Source: Aldersonia sp. NBC_00410 (GTDB lineage Bacteria; Actinomycetota; Actinomycetes; Mycobacteriales; Mycobacteriaceae). From it: a DNA stretch of 64,000 nucleotides. The notes under the pieces were generated by a model, which was not told the DNA's origin, searched no databases, and saw nothing but the letters and a program-made list of their open reading frames with translations. The position numbers were made by a program, and so were the translations under genes. Every line of letters begins with the position of its first letter. Position 1 is the stretch's first letter. Location of the stretch: the NCBI RefSeq assembly GCF_026342035.1, contig NZ_JAPENM010000003.1, positions 248,001 through 312,000 on the forward strand. The letters are read 5' to 3'. Shown in pieces: positions 9,844-18,342 of the stretch.

Positions 9844-11178
9844 TCAGGGGCGGGCGAGGCCGAGGTGCTCGCGCAGCGTCGTGCCGGTGTAGTCGGTTCG
9901 GTACACGCCCGCCTCCTGCAACAGCGGCACCACCTCGTCGGCGAACCGGTCGAGCCCGCCCGGGGTGATGTGCGGGACGAGGATGAACCCGTCCGAGGCA
10001 TCGGACTGCACGAAGTGGTTGATCGTCTCCGCGATCGTCTTGGCCGAACCGATGAACGCCTGCCGACCGGTCACCTCGATGACGACCTCACGGGTGGTGA
10101 GGTTCTTCGCGGCCGCGAGATCGCGCCACTCGCGGGCGATCTCGCGTGGATCCCGGTGCAGCCGCACGCTCGCCCGTCCCTTGGCGACCGTGTTCTCCCC
10201 GGGCAGGGGATCGATCTCGGGAAGCGGACCATCCGGATCATGGTCGGCGAGATCGCGATTCCACAACTGCTCGACGAACTTGATCGCGGTCTGCCCGCTC
10301 ACCTGCTGTAGCCGCACCTCGTGCGCGAGTTCGGCGGCCTCGGCGTCGGTGTCGCCGAGCACGAACGTCGCGGCGGGCAGGATCAGCAGCGCCTCGGGTC
10401 GTCGGTCGTACGCGGCGAGCCGGCCCTTCACGTCGGCATAGAACTCCTGCCCGTCGGTGAAGGTGGAGTGCCGGGAGAAGATGGCATCGGCCTTGGCGGC
10501 GGCGAATTCCCGGCCCTCCTCGGAGTCGCCGGCCTGGAAGATCACCGGTCGCCCCTGCGGGGTGCGCGGCACGTTGAACTGGCCGGCGATATCGAACTGA
10601 TCGTCGCGGTGCGCGAAGGTGCCCACGTCGGGACGGGCGAGGAATTGTCCCGACTCCTTGTCGGCGACGATATCGTCGTCGCGCCACGAGTCCCACAATT
10701 CGGTGGCGACGTCGAGGAATTGCTTGGCGCGTGCGTAGCGCTGATCCTTGGGCAGGTAGCCGCCGCGGCGGAAGTTCTCGCCGGTGAACTCGTCCCACGA
10801 GGTGACCACGTTCCAGGCGGCGCGACCCTCGGTGAGATGGTCGAGCGTTGCGAATTGCCTTGCCACCTCCAGTGGTTCGTTGAACGTCGAGTTGATGGTG
10901 CCGGTCAGGCCGAGTCGCTCGGTGACCGCGCCGAGCGCCGCGAGGATGGTGAAGGTGTCCGGTCGGCCGACCACGTCGAGGTCGTAGATGAGCCCGTTCT
11001 GCTCGCGCAGCCGCAGCCCCTCGGCGAGGAACAGGAAATCGAACTTCGCTCGCTCCGCGGTCTGCGCGAAGTGCACGAACGAGTCGAACTCGATATGGCT
11101 GCCCGCGGCCGGATCGCTCCACACGGTGGTGTTGTTGACGCCGGGGAAGTGCGCGGCCAGGTGCACCTGCTTGGTCAT
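9844..11178 (-). CDS. LLM-class flavin-dependent monooxygenase (NtaA/SnaA/DszA type)
   Basis: A 444-residue luciferase-like monooxygenase of the NtaA/SnaA/DszA group (HLAAHFPGVNNTTVW at the start; TEGRAAWNVVTSWD about residues 140-155; VIFQAGDSEEGREFAA near 230). The group uses reduced FMN supplied by a separate reductase to attack sulfur, nitrogen or carbon substrates. The ATG at 11178 overlaps the end of the upstream gene by 4 bases, so translation is coupled. No flavin reductase is visible in the cluster. The substrate cannot be read from the sequence; sulfone or organosulfur compounds are common for the group. Confidence 0.88.
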   Translation of the reverse strand: MTKQVHLAAHFPGVNNTTVWSDPAAGSHIEFDSFVHFAQTAERAKFDFLFLAEGLRLREQNGLIYDLDVVGRPDTFTILAALGAVTERLGLTGTINSTFNEPLEVARQFATLDHLTEGRAAWNVVTSWDEFTGENFRRGGYLPKDQRYARAKQFLDVATELWDSWRDDDIVADKESGQFLARPDVGTFAHRDDQFDIAGQFNVPRTPQGRPVIFQAGDSEEGREFAAAKADAIFSRHSTFTDGQEFYADVKGRLAAYDRRPEALLILPAATFVLGDTDAEAAELAHEVRLQQVSGQTAIKFVEQLWNRDLADHDPDGPLPEIDPLPGENTVAKGRASVRLHRDPREIAREWRDLAAAKNLTTREVVIEVTGRQAFIGSAKTIAETINHFVQSDASDGFILVPHITPGGLDRFADEVVPLLQEAGVYRTDYTGTTLREHLGLARP

Positions 11179-12422
11179 GCGATGGCGTCCTTTCGGTCGA
11201 GTTCGTACCGGTTGCGCGGGCGGGGGAGGCCGAGACGATCGCGGAGCGTCGACTCCCGATATTCGGTTCGGAACAGGTTGCGGCGCTGCAGCTCCGGTAC
11301 CAGGCCACGGGTGATCGAGAGGAGATCGTCGGGGAGTGCCGCGGGGCGCAGCCGGACCCCGGTGATCCCGGGCGTGGCGGTCAGTTCCGCGATCCGGTCG
11401 GCCAGATCTGCTGGTGTGCCGACGAAAATCTCGGCATCGCTGGTGTATTCGCTGCCCGTGCGGTCGTCCAGCCTGGCCTTGCGGGCCTGCGCCGCCGCGG
11501 TGGTGTCGCCGAGGAACACCACGAGATCGACGAACACGTGCACGGTGTCGTTGTCGCGCTCGGCCGCGTGTCGCGCCGCCTCGATGGTCTCGACGATGGT
11601 CGCGGCGTCCGCGGTGTCGCGCGGCGTGACGAAGCCGATATCCAGCGATCCGCCGATGAAGCGATACGGAATCCGCTGATGACCCAGAGCGGCGATGAGT
11701 GGCTGCCCCTGCGGCGGGCGCGGGGTGATGGAGGGGCCGCGCACCGAGAAGTGCGCGCCCTCGAAATCGATGTAGTGCAGCTTTTCCCGATCGACGAACC
11801 GGCCCGTCGCGACATCACGGATCTCCGCGTCGTCCGCCCAGCTGTCCCATAGTCGGCGCAGCACCTCGGCATAATCAGCCGCTTCACCGAACAGGTCCGC
11901 GACCAGGGCCTGCGCCGCGGTGTCGGTCGGATCGGTGACCGCCAGGTCGGGAAAGGTGCGTCGGCCGAACAGTGCGGCCTCGTGCGGCCGGGCAGAGACC
12001 TGCAGTCGTACCCCGGCGCGGCCCTTGCTGACGTAGTCGAGGGTGGCGATTGCCTTGGACAGGTGGAACGGCTCGGTATGCGTCACGACCGCGGTCGGGA
12101 TGATGCCGATATGCGAGGTGGTCGGGGCGACCCGGGATGCGACCAGGACGGCATCGGGGCGTCCGCTCACCCGGTCGGTGCGGGCCGTCGGTGCGCCACG
12201 TTTGGCCGGCCGGATACCGAAGGTGTCCTCGATGGTGACGAAGTCGAGCAGGCCACGCTCCGCCTCGCCCACCAGGTCTGCCCAGTACCGGGCGGAGAAC
12301 ACCTCGGTGGGGCGCGCCGAGTCCTCGCGCCAGGCGGCCGGGTGCCAGCCGGCGCCGTCGAGGGCTACCGCAACGTGGATTCCGGATCCGGTCGTATTCG
12401 GCGTCGGGTCGGACGTCGTCAT
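11175..12422 (-). CDS. LLM-class flavin-dependent oxidoreductase
   Basis: A 415-residue luciferase-like protein related to its downstream neighbour but clearly diverged (GLLDFVTIEDTFGIRP early; LDYVSKGRAGVRLQVSARP mid). I chose the ATG at 12422, which follows GGAGG at good spacing, over an in-frame ATG 78 bases upstream. First gene of a two-gene minus-strand operon, with a 4-base overlap to the next. It is divergent from a second pair of LLM genes, and the gap carries a perfect 12-bp palindrome. Substrate and physiological reaction are unknown. Confidence 0.86.
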   Translation of the reverse strand: MTTSDPTPNTTGSGIHVAVALDGAGWHPAAWREDSARPTEVFSARYWADLVGEAERGLLDFVTIEDTFGIRPAKRGAPTARTDRVSGRPDAVLVASRVAPTTSHIGIIPTAVVTHTEPFHLSKAIATLDYVSKGRAGVRLQVSARPHEAALFGRRTFPDLAVTDPTDTAAQALVADLFGEAADYAEVLRRLWDSWADDAEIRDVATGRFVDREKLHYIDFEGAHFSVRGPSITPRPPQGQPLIAALGHQRIPYRFIGGSLDIGFVTPRDTADAATIVETIEAARHAAERDNDTVHVFVDLVVFLGDTTAAAQARKARLDDRTGSEYTSDAEIFVGTPADLADRIAELTATPGITGVRLRPAALPDDLLSITRGLVPELQRRNLFRTEYRESTLRDRLGLPRPRNRYELDRKDAIA

Positions 12423-12505
12423 TACACCTCCGCGAGCTGTCGGGTCTGCGAACTGTGAACTTGGCCCCGCCCGTGATAATTCCGGTTCGGCGTATTCCAA
12501 TCAGG

Positions 12506-12517
12506 TTGAATTCAACG
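12506..12517. promoter_or_regulatory. Perfect palindrome between divergent LLM operons
   Basis: GTTGAATTCAAC is a 12-bp perfect palindrome in the AT-richest part of the 156-bp gap between the two LLM operons. It is a plausible operator that would coordinate both. The nearest regulator gene is the TetR at 14918; the link is inferred. Confidence 0.4.
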
Positions 12518-12578
12518 GTCGCGGCACGGGCCGATGACGGGCTAAATGGGGTCGGAACTATGCCCGAGAGGAGCTCCC

Positions 12579-13781
12579 TTGTCCGCACCGCCGATTCCAC
12601 TGTCGGTTCTCGATCTGGCGCCGATCAGCGCGGGGTCGGACGCCGCCACCGCCATCCGCAACAGCGTCGAGCTCGCACGGCACAGCGAAGCGTTGGGGTA
12701 CAAGCGTTTCTGGCTCGCCGAACACCATTTCGTCGCGGTCGCCAGCTCCGCCACCGTCACGTTGATCGGCCTGATCGCGGCGGCCACCGAGCACATCCGG
12801 GTCGGTTCGGCGGCGGTCCAGATCGGCCAGCACACCGCGTCGTCGGTCGTGGAGGCATTCGGCACCATCGACGCGCTGTACCCGGGGCGGCTCGACCTCG
12901 GCCTCGGGCGCTCGGCCCAGCGGCGCGGCGAGGCGCTCGCCGCGCGGAGCGGCGGCGCCCTATCGACTGCCGCGCGGAGCGGCGGCGCCATATCGACTGC
13001 CGCGCGGAGCGGCGGCGCACCCCGCAGGCCACCGGCACCGGAGCGGGTGGTCGACGGGCTGCTGATTCCCGAACCGTTTCCCCTGGAGAAACTGCTCGCC
13101 TCGCCGCGCCTGGCCGCGTTCCACACCGCCGTGCAGTTCCCCGGGGCGAACCCGCCGGACTTCGCGGACGCGGTTGATGACGTGCTGGCGCTGCTCGGCG
13201 GGCGGTTCACCGCCGACGATGTCGAGCTGACGGCGGTACCGGGTGCGGCGGCGCAGGTGCAGGTGTGGATCTTCGGCAGCAGCAAGGGGCAGAGCGCGCA
13301 GGTCGCGGGCGCCAACGGGTTGCCGTTCGTGGCGAACTACCACGTCAGCCCGAGCACGGTGCTCGAGGCGGTCGAGGCCTATCGGTCCTCTTTCCGGCCC
13401 TCGTCAATTCTGGCCGAGCCCTATGTGGTGGTGTCGGCGGACGTCGTGGTCGCCGACGACGACGCCACCGCGAAACATCTCGCCTCGACCTACGGGCATT
13501 GGGTGCACAGCATCCGCAGCGGTGCCGGGGCCGCGCCATACCTGGACCCGGCGTCCGCTCCGCCGCTCACCGCGGAGCAGTACGCGCTGGTGGCCGACCG
13601 GGTCCGCACCCAATTCGTGGGCGCACCCGACACCGTGGCCGGGGGGCTGTCCACGTTGGCTCGCGTGACCGGCGCGGACGAACTCGTCGTCACCAGCGTC
13701 ACCCACGATTTCGAGGACCGGAAGCGTTCGCATGAGCTGCTCGCCCGGCAGTGGGAGTTGCGCGGGCGGGACGCCGGATGA
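12579..13781 (+). CDS. LLM-class flavin-dependent oxidoreductase with a repeat insertion
   Basis: A 400-residue luciferase-like protein of the MsnO8-like group (PLSVLDLAPISAG start; YKRFWLAEHHF about residue 40; GTIDALYPGRLDLGLGRS about residue 100). I chose the TTG at 12579 because AGAGGAG lies just upstream and the protein then begins at the conserved strand; an in-frame ATG at 12546 is the alternative. At 12941-13019 the gene contains almost three copies of a 30-bp unit, adding a flexible loop of repeated AARSGGA after the GRS segment. The frame is kept across the repeat. It overlaps the next gene by 4 bases. Confidence 0.86.
   Translation: MSAPPIPLSVLDLAPISAGSDAATAIRNSVELARHSEALGYKRFWLAEHHFVAVASSATVTLIGLIAAATEHIRVGSAAVQIGQHTASSVVEAFGTIDALYPGRLDLGLGRSAQRRGEALAARSGGALSTAARSGGAISTAARSGGAPRRPPAPERVVDGLLIPEPFPLEKLLASPRLAAFHTAVQFPGANPPDFADAVDDVLALLGGRFTADDVELTAVPGAAAQVQVWIFGSSKGQSAQVAGANGLPFVANYHVSPSTVLEAVEAYRSSFRPSSILAEPYVVVSADVVVADDDATAKHLASTYGHWVHSIRSGAGAAPYLDPASAPPLTAEQYALVADRVRTQFVGAPDTVAGGLSTLARVTGADELVVTSVTHDFEDRKRSHELLARQWELRGRDAG
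12941..13019 (+). repeat. 30-bp tandem repeat (2.6 copies) inside an LLM gene
   Basis: The unit begins CGCGCGGAGCGGCGGCGCC and ends TATCGACTGC. Copies lie at 12941-12970 and 12971-13000, with a partial copy to about 13019; the two full copies differ by one base. Thirty bases is a multiple of three, so the frame is preserved and each copy encodes ten residues of the type A-R-S-G-G-A-(L/I)-S-T-A. Confidence 0.95.
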
Positions 13782-14845
13782 AGTTCCTGCTCATATCGCT
13801 CATCACGCACCAGCCCGATCCGGTTACCGGAGAAAGGATTTCCGCTGCCGAGCGCCTGCACCGGGTGGTCGCCGCCGCACGGCTCGGGGAAGAGCTCGGC
13901 TACGACGGATTCGCGGTCGGCGAGCGGCACGAGGATCCGTTCATCTCCTCGTCGCCGCCGGTCGTGCTCAGCCATATCGCAGCGCTCACCTCGCGGATCC
14001 AGCTCTTCACCGCGGTGACAACACTCAGCCTGCTCGACCCCGTGCGTGCCGTCGAGGACTACGCAACGTTGGACAACCTCTCCGGCGGCCGGCTCGAACT
14101 GATCATCGGCAAGGGCAACGGCGCTGCACAGGCGAAGCTCTTCCACGTCACCCCGGAAGATCAGTGGGACCGCAACAGGGAAGGCTACGAACTGTTCCGC
14201 CGGCTCTGGCGCAACGAGTCCGTCACCTGGACCGGGCGCTTCCGGCCGTCGCTGACCGACGCCAAGGTGCTGCCGCGGCCGCTGCAACCCGAGATCCGGA
14301 TCTGGCACGGCAGCGCGACGAGTAGGGCTTCGGTGGAACTCGCTGCGCACTACGGGGATCCGGTGTTCTCCGCCAACGTGACGTACCCGATCGAGCCGTA
14401 CGGCGAGCTGATCGACCATTATCGGCACGCCTGGGTCGAAGGCGGCAGAGATCCTGCCGACGCGGTGGTTGGCGCAGGGACGGCGGGCTTCTACGTGGCG
14501 CCGACCTCGCAGCAGGCAGTGACGGCGTACGAGCCGATCTTCGCCGCGCGACTCGCGCATGCGCGGCTCGCGGGTCTACCGGTCGTCTTCGACAGCATCG
14601 CCGACTTCGTCGAGCGAAGCTCGGCCCTTGTCGGCAGCCCGGAGCAAGTGATCGACAAGGTCGGTCGGTACCACGACCGGCTCGGACACGAGGTCATCCA
14701 CCTGTCCGCGGACAGCGACGGGCTGACACCGGGTGCCCATCGCAGCAGCCTCGAACTATTCCAGTCCGACGTCGCCCCGGTGCTTCGCGCCCGTATCTCG
14801 AGCCGTCCGCTCGGTCCGCCGCTGTTGTCGCGCTCGCTTGCCTGA
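13778..14845 (+). CDS. LLM-class flavin-dependent oxidoreductase
   Basis: A 355-residue luciferase-like protein (MKFLLISLITHQPDP start; GYDGFAVGERHEDPF about residue 40; DYATLDNLSGGRLELIIGKGNG about residues 95-117). The ATG at 13778 overlaps the previous stop as ATGA, so the two LLM genes are co-translated. Second gene of the plus-strand pair and possibly read into the TetR gene that starts 72 bp later. As for the other three, a reduced-flavin donor would be needed and none is encoded nearby. The substrate is unknown. Confidence 0.87.
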   Translation: MKFLLISLITHQPDPVTGERISAAERLHRVVAAARLGEELGYDGFAVGERHEDPFISSSPPVVLSHIAALTSRIQLFTAVTTLSLLDPVRAVEDYATLDNLSGGRLELIIGKGNGAAQAKLFHVTPEDQWDRNREGYELFRRLWRNESVTWTGRFRPSLTDAKVLPRPLQPEIRIWHGSATSRASVELAAHYGDPVFSANVTYPIEPYGELIDHYRHAWVEGGRDPADAVVGAGTAGFYVAPTSQQAVTAYEPIFAARLAHARLAGLPVVFDSIADFVERSSALVGSPEQVIDKVGRYHDRLGHEVIHLSADSDGLTPGAHRSSLELFQSDVAPVLRARISSRPLGPPLLSRSLA

Positions 14846-14917
14846 TTGCTCCACATCGACGTCCGGGTACACGGTAGGGGTAGCGGACACCGTGGACACA
14901 TATCGGATAATGGGCGG

Positions 14918-15469
14918 ATGCGTTCGCGACGAAAGGTGCTCGATGCAACACTCGAGCTGATCGCGGCCGGTGGATTTGCAGAGGTCAATATCGCGGCGGT
15001 CGCGCACGCCGCCGGTGTGTCGCGGCAGACCGTCTACTCGATCTTCGGCTCTCGCGAGGAACTCGTCTCGCAGGCCATGGCGGGCCTGGCCGCGGACCAT
15101 CTGGAGACCATACGGGGCAGGCTCGAGCACGCCGAGACACCCACCGAGTACGTCGTGGAGCTCATCGTGGCCAGCCGCTCGGTCAGCCGGTCGGATCCGG
15201 TGTTGAGTACGCTGCTGCACGCCGAGCAGGGCAACCCGCTGTTCGACACCGGCATGCTCGCGCGAGCAAAGGCGGTCAACCGTGAGATGCTCACGCCACT
15301 CCTCGAGCGGTATCCGAGTATCGAGCCGCGGCTCGACGACATCGCGGATATGGCGGTGCGGCTCGGAGTGACGGTGCTGTTGTTCGACGACGACGCGACC
15401 GCCGACGACGACGATCTGCGCGCGTTCCTGACCAGATGGCTCGGGCCTGCGATGCCCAACTGTTCCTGA
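14918..15469 (+). CDS. TetR/AcrR-family transcriptional regulator
   Basis: A 183-residue regulator with an N-terminal helix-turn-helix (KVLDATLELIAAGGFAEVN, then AHAAGVSRQTVYSIFGSREEL). The ATG at 14918 is the only start directly before the HTH; the leader has no strong ribosome binding site, so a leaderless or coupled start is possible. It sits between the LLM operon and the cholesterol oxidase gene, in the same direction as both. An inverted repeat overlapping the cholesterol oxidase promoter (15501-15517) is a candidate target. An acidic run (DDDATADDDD) lies near the C-terminus. The ligand is unknown. Confidence 0.85.
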   Translation: MRSRRKVLDATLELIAAGGFAEVNIAAVAHAAGVSRQTVYSIFGSREELVSQAMAGLAADHLETIRGRLEHAETPTEYVVELIVASRSVSRSDPVLSTLLHAEQGNPLFDTGMLARAKAVNREMLTPLLERYPSIEPRLDDIADMAVRLGVTVLLFDDDATADDDDLRAFLTRWLGPAMPNCS

Positions 15470-15491
15470 GCAGGACCTGCGTTCGAAGATC

Positions 15492-15520
15492 TTGACACCA
15501 GACGTTGTTACTGTCTAGTT
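15492..15520 (+). promoter_or_regulatory. Promoter with overlapping operator, upstream of cholesterol oxidase
   Basis: TTGACA at 15492-15497, then 17 bp, then CTAGTT at 15515-15520: a near-consensus housekeeping promoter. Within the spacer an inverted repeat AGAC-N9-GTCT (15501-15517) could bind a regulator, most simply the TetR encoded just upstream. The leader to the TTG start is about 130 bases. Confidence 0.55.
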
Positions 15521-15657
15521 TTCTTTCGAGCCTGGGGAGCGAGTTCGGGCGTCGGCGTCCGGATCGCGAGCGGCTGAGCCATTGCGGCCGTTGGCAAATC
15601 GAGCAAACGCGACATCTCGCCGGGTTCGGTCATGTCTGCGAAACGGGGAGTGCTGCA

Positions 15658-17268
15658 TTGTCAACGATCAAACGTCGTTCGTTTCTCGCCGGCGGTGCCG
15701 CGGCGCTGGCCGGTGTGGGTGCCGGAGCGCTGATGGGATCGGGAACGGCCCAGGCGCGCACGGGAATTGCGGCGCGGGTTGGCAAGGTCCCGGTGACCCG
15801 GGAGGAACATCGCGTCATCGTGGTCGGCTCCGGTTTCGGCGGCGGTGTCGCCGCACTGCGGCTCACGCAGGCCGGTGTGCCCGTGCTGATGCTCGAACGT
15901 GGCCGGCGCTGGGCGACCGGGCCGAATGCCGACACCTTCCCCAGCGCTGCGGCACCGGACAAGCGCGCGCTCTGGTACAAGTCCGCGCAGCAGTTGTTCG
16001 GCAGACCGGCGGTGTTCGAGCCGTATACCGGCTTGTTCGAGGCGGTGCTCGGTGAGAACATGACCGCCATGTGCGCCGCCGGGCTCGGTGGTGGATCGCT
16101 TGTCTACCAAGGAATGTCGCTGCAGCCGTCGGAGGCGGTGTTCAACGCGCACTTCCCCGACGAGCTCGACTGGGCGCGGATGAACCGGGTGCACTACCCC
16201 CGGGTGTCGAAAATGCTGCAACTGGCCGTGGCACCCGACGAATTGATCGCGAGTCCGAACTATCGGGCGCCGCGGGTCTTTGCCGAGCATGTCGAGCGGG
16301 CCGGGTTGCCGCTGTCCAAGATCCCGATGCCGATCGACTGGAACTACGCCCTCGCCGAAGTACGCGGCGAGATGAAACCGTCCTACACCAACGGTGACGG
16401 TGCGATCGGCGTCAACAACGGTGGCAAGCACTCGGTGGATGTCACCTACATCGCCGCTGCCGAGGCCACCGGTCTGCTTCGGGTCGAAACCCTGCACCAG
16501 GTAACCGATGTCGAGCGTGCGAAGGACGGCCGCTGGACGGTGTACGTCGAACGCATCGACACCGCCGGCAACGTGCTGGAGAACAAGATCCTCACCACCG
16601 ACTCGCTCGTGATGGCGGCGGGCAGCCTGCACACCACGCGGCTGCTGGTGAATGCGGCGGCGAAGGGGCAGATCCCGGACCTGCCGAACGGGCTAGGACA
16701 GGGCTGGGGCACCAATGCCGACCGGATCTACATCTGGATGAACCTGGCCGACGACTTCGGCGTCGAGCAGGGCGGCCCGGTCGTGTACGGCAGTCTCAAC
16801 TGGGCCGATCCAGCGACGGCGCATACGCTGATCCAGGCGTCGATCCCGTCGATGTCGGTCGACGCCCGCAGCACCATGATGGTCGGCTACGGCGTGAGCG
16901 ACAGCCGGGGCACGTTCGTGTACGACCCGGCGAAAGGCGATGCGACGCTGCGCTGGCCGAAAGATGGCGATAATGCAGTGCAAAACGCGCATATCGCGCC
17001 GACCGCACACAAGATCGCCGGTCCGGCGAGTGTGCTCATCGACACCAACGAAGTGCTCAACTCCACCTGGCATCCGCTCGGCGGCGCGTGCATGGGCACC
17101 GTCTGCGACCTGGACGGGCGGGTACATGGACAGCGCGGGCTCTACGTCCTCGACGGTGCTTTGTTGCCCGGCAACGCCGCCGCGTGCAATCCGTCGATGA
17201 CGATCGCGGCGGTCGCCGAACGCGCGCTCGACAACATCGTGGCGCGCGACGTCGGTTCGATCATCTAG
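15658..17268 (+). CDS. Tat-exported cholesterol oxidase, GMC family
   Basis: An FAD oxidase of the glucose-methanol-choline family, related to the class I cholesterol oxidases that convert cholesterol to cholest-4-en-3-one. The 536-residue protein starts with a twin-arginine signal (STIKRRSFLAGGAAALAG, cleaved near GTAQA), followed by the FAD-binding VIVVGSGFGGGVAALRLTQAG. Near the end are TWHPLGGACMG, with the catalytic His, and NPSMTIAAVAERAL, with the conserved Asn. I chose the TTG at 15658 because GGGGAG lies about 8 bases upstream and it places the signal peptide at the N-terminus. The stop overlaps the convergent epimerase gene by 8 bases. Activity on other 3-beta-hydroxysteroids is possible. 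Confidence 0.9.
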   Translation: MSTIKRRSFLAGGAAALAGVGAGALMGSGTAQARTGIAARVGKVPVTREEHRVIVVGSGFGGGVAALRLTQAGVPVLMLERGRRWATGPNADTFPSAAAPDKRALWYKSAQQLFGRPAVFEPYTGLFEAVLGENMTAMCAAGLGGGSLVYQGMSLQPSEAVFNAHFPDELDWARMNRVHYPRVSKMLQLAVAPDELIASPNYRAPRVFAEHVERAGLPLSKIPMPIDWNYALAEVRGEMKPSYTNGDGAIGVNNGGKHSVDVTYIAAAEATGLLRVETLHQVTDVERAKDGRWTVYVERIDTAGNVLENKILTTDSLVMAAGSLHTTRLLVNAAAKGQIPDLPNGLGQGWGTNADRIYIWMNLADDFGVEQGGPVVYGSLNWADPATAHTLIQASIPSMSVDARSTMMVGYGVSDSRGTFVYDPAKGDATLRWPKDGDNAVQNAHIAPTAHKIAGPASVLIDTNEVLNSTWHPLGGACMGTVCDLDGRVHGQRGLYVLDGALLPGNAAACNPSMTIAAVAERALDNIVARDVGSII

Positions 17269-18265
17269 CGAGCGTGCCGGCCGGTGTGCTTGCGGCGCAA
17301 CATGCCTCGATCGCATCGGCCGCCGAACGCCAGCGAAGATCCAAGTCACGCAAGGTGTCGCGATCGTCGGTTGGCGTCGCCGCGGTCAGCAGCTCGGCGG
17401 CCTCCCGGCCGAAGCCGGTGCTGATCGGCGCCACCGCGCCGATCGCGTCCGCCGCGCGACCAATCATACGGAAGGCAAACGGCGACAACGGGATACGGCG
17501 GATCCGTGACCCACGCCCACGTTCGAGCGCATCGATCATCGCGTCGAAGGCGAGCAGTTCGCCGCCGCACAGGTACCGTCGCCCGCCGTGCCCGGGTCCG
17601 GCGCCGATGATCGCGGCATGGACGTCGGCGACATCGCGTACGTCGATCATCTGCATACCGCCGCGCACTCGTGGGGCCCAGCCGAGCGACAGGATGGCCG
17701 ACCAGCCGTGCTCGGTCACGCCGGGTGCGGTGTGGAACGCCGGGCCGACGACGCTGCTCGGATAGGTGACCACGATGGGCGCGCCATCGGCCTGCAGGCG
17801 TCGGGCGGTTCGCTCGGCGTGGGCCTTGGTGCGCGCGTAGGCGCTTCGACCGTCGGCGGTGGGCGAGTCCGGGGTGATGACCGGGTCCGGCGACGGAAAC
17901 AGCGCGGCATAGCTGCTGATCAGGACGATCGGGTCGAGCCCGGATTCGACGGCCATGGTCAGCGCGCGGTCGCTGGCGTGGGCGTTGATCGCCCACATCG
18001 CCGCGGCGCGGCGATTGTCGGTGCCCACAATGCCGGCACCGTGGATCAGGGCATCGCAGCCGGCGATCAGGTGGCGCACGACCGCCTCGCTGCGCACGTC
18101 GCCGACGAGCGTCGTGATGGCGCCCAGTGGTGCGAACGCCGCGAGCAAGGCATCGGCCCGTTCGTTCGGTGCGGCGAGTAGCCGGACCTCGTGTCCCTCG
18201 GCGAGTAGGCGCCGCACGATATGCGCACCCACGTACCCCGTCCCGCCGGTTACCGCTACGCGCAT
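17261..18265 (-). CDS. NAD-dependent epimerase/dehydratase (extended SDR)
   Basis: A 334-residue extended short-chain dehydrogenase. Nucleotide binding is by VTGGTGYVGAHIV (residues 5-17) and catalysis by the YARTK pair (Tyr-x3-Lys, about residues 148-152), after the SSYA segment. I chose the ATG at 18265 because GAGGAGC precedes it and the cofactor motif follows directly. It lies 77 bp downstream of the TetR gene on the same strand and may share its transcript. The pairing with cholesterol oxidase raises the possibility of a 3-beta-hydroxysteroid substrate, but the sequence alone does not show this; sugar-nucleotide or flavonoid-type substrates are equally open. Confidence 0.82.
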   Translation of the reverse strand: MRVAVTGGTGYVGAHIVRRLLAEGHEVRLLAAPNERADALLAAFAPLGAITTLVGDVRSEAVVRHLIAGCDALIHGAGIVGTDNRRAAAMWAINAHASDRALTMAVESGLDPIVLISSYAALFPSPDPVITPDSPTADGRSAYARTKAHAERTARRLQADGAPIVVTYPSSVVGPAFHTAPGVTEHGWSAILSLGWAPRVRGGMQMIDVRDVADVHAAIIGAGPGHGGRRYLCGGELLAFDAMIDALERGRGSRIRRIPLSPFAFRMIGRAADAIGAVAPISTGFGREAAELLTAATPTDDRDTLRDLDLRWRSAADAIEACCAASTPAGTLAR

Positions 18266-18342
18266 CCGATGCTCCTCGTTCCATGCCGTCCGTCCGTAGA
18301 CAATATCGTGCCACGGAGTATCGAAAAGCGTGGGGAGTGGGG

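Noticed and set aside
12900-13025. CRISPR-like array
   Set aside because: The repeats are directly adjacent with no spacers and lie in frame inside a coding sequence.
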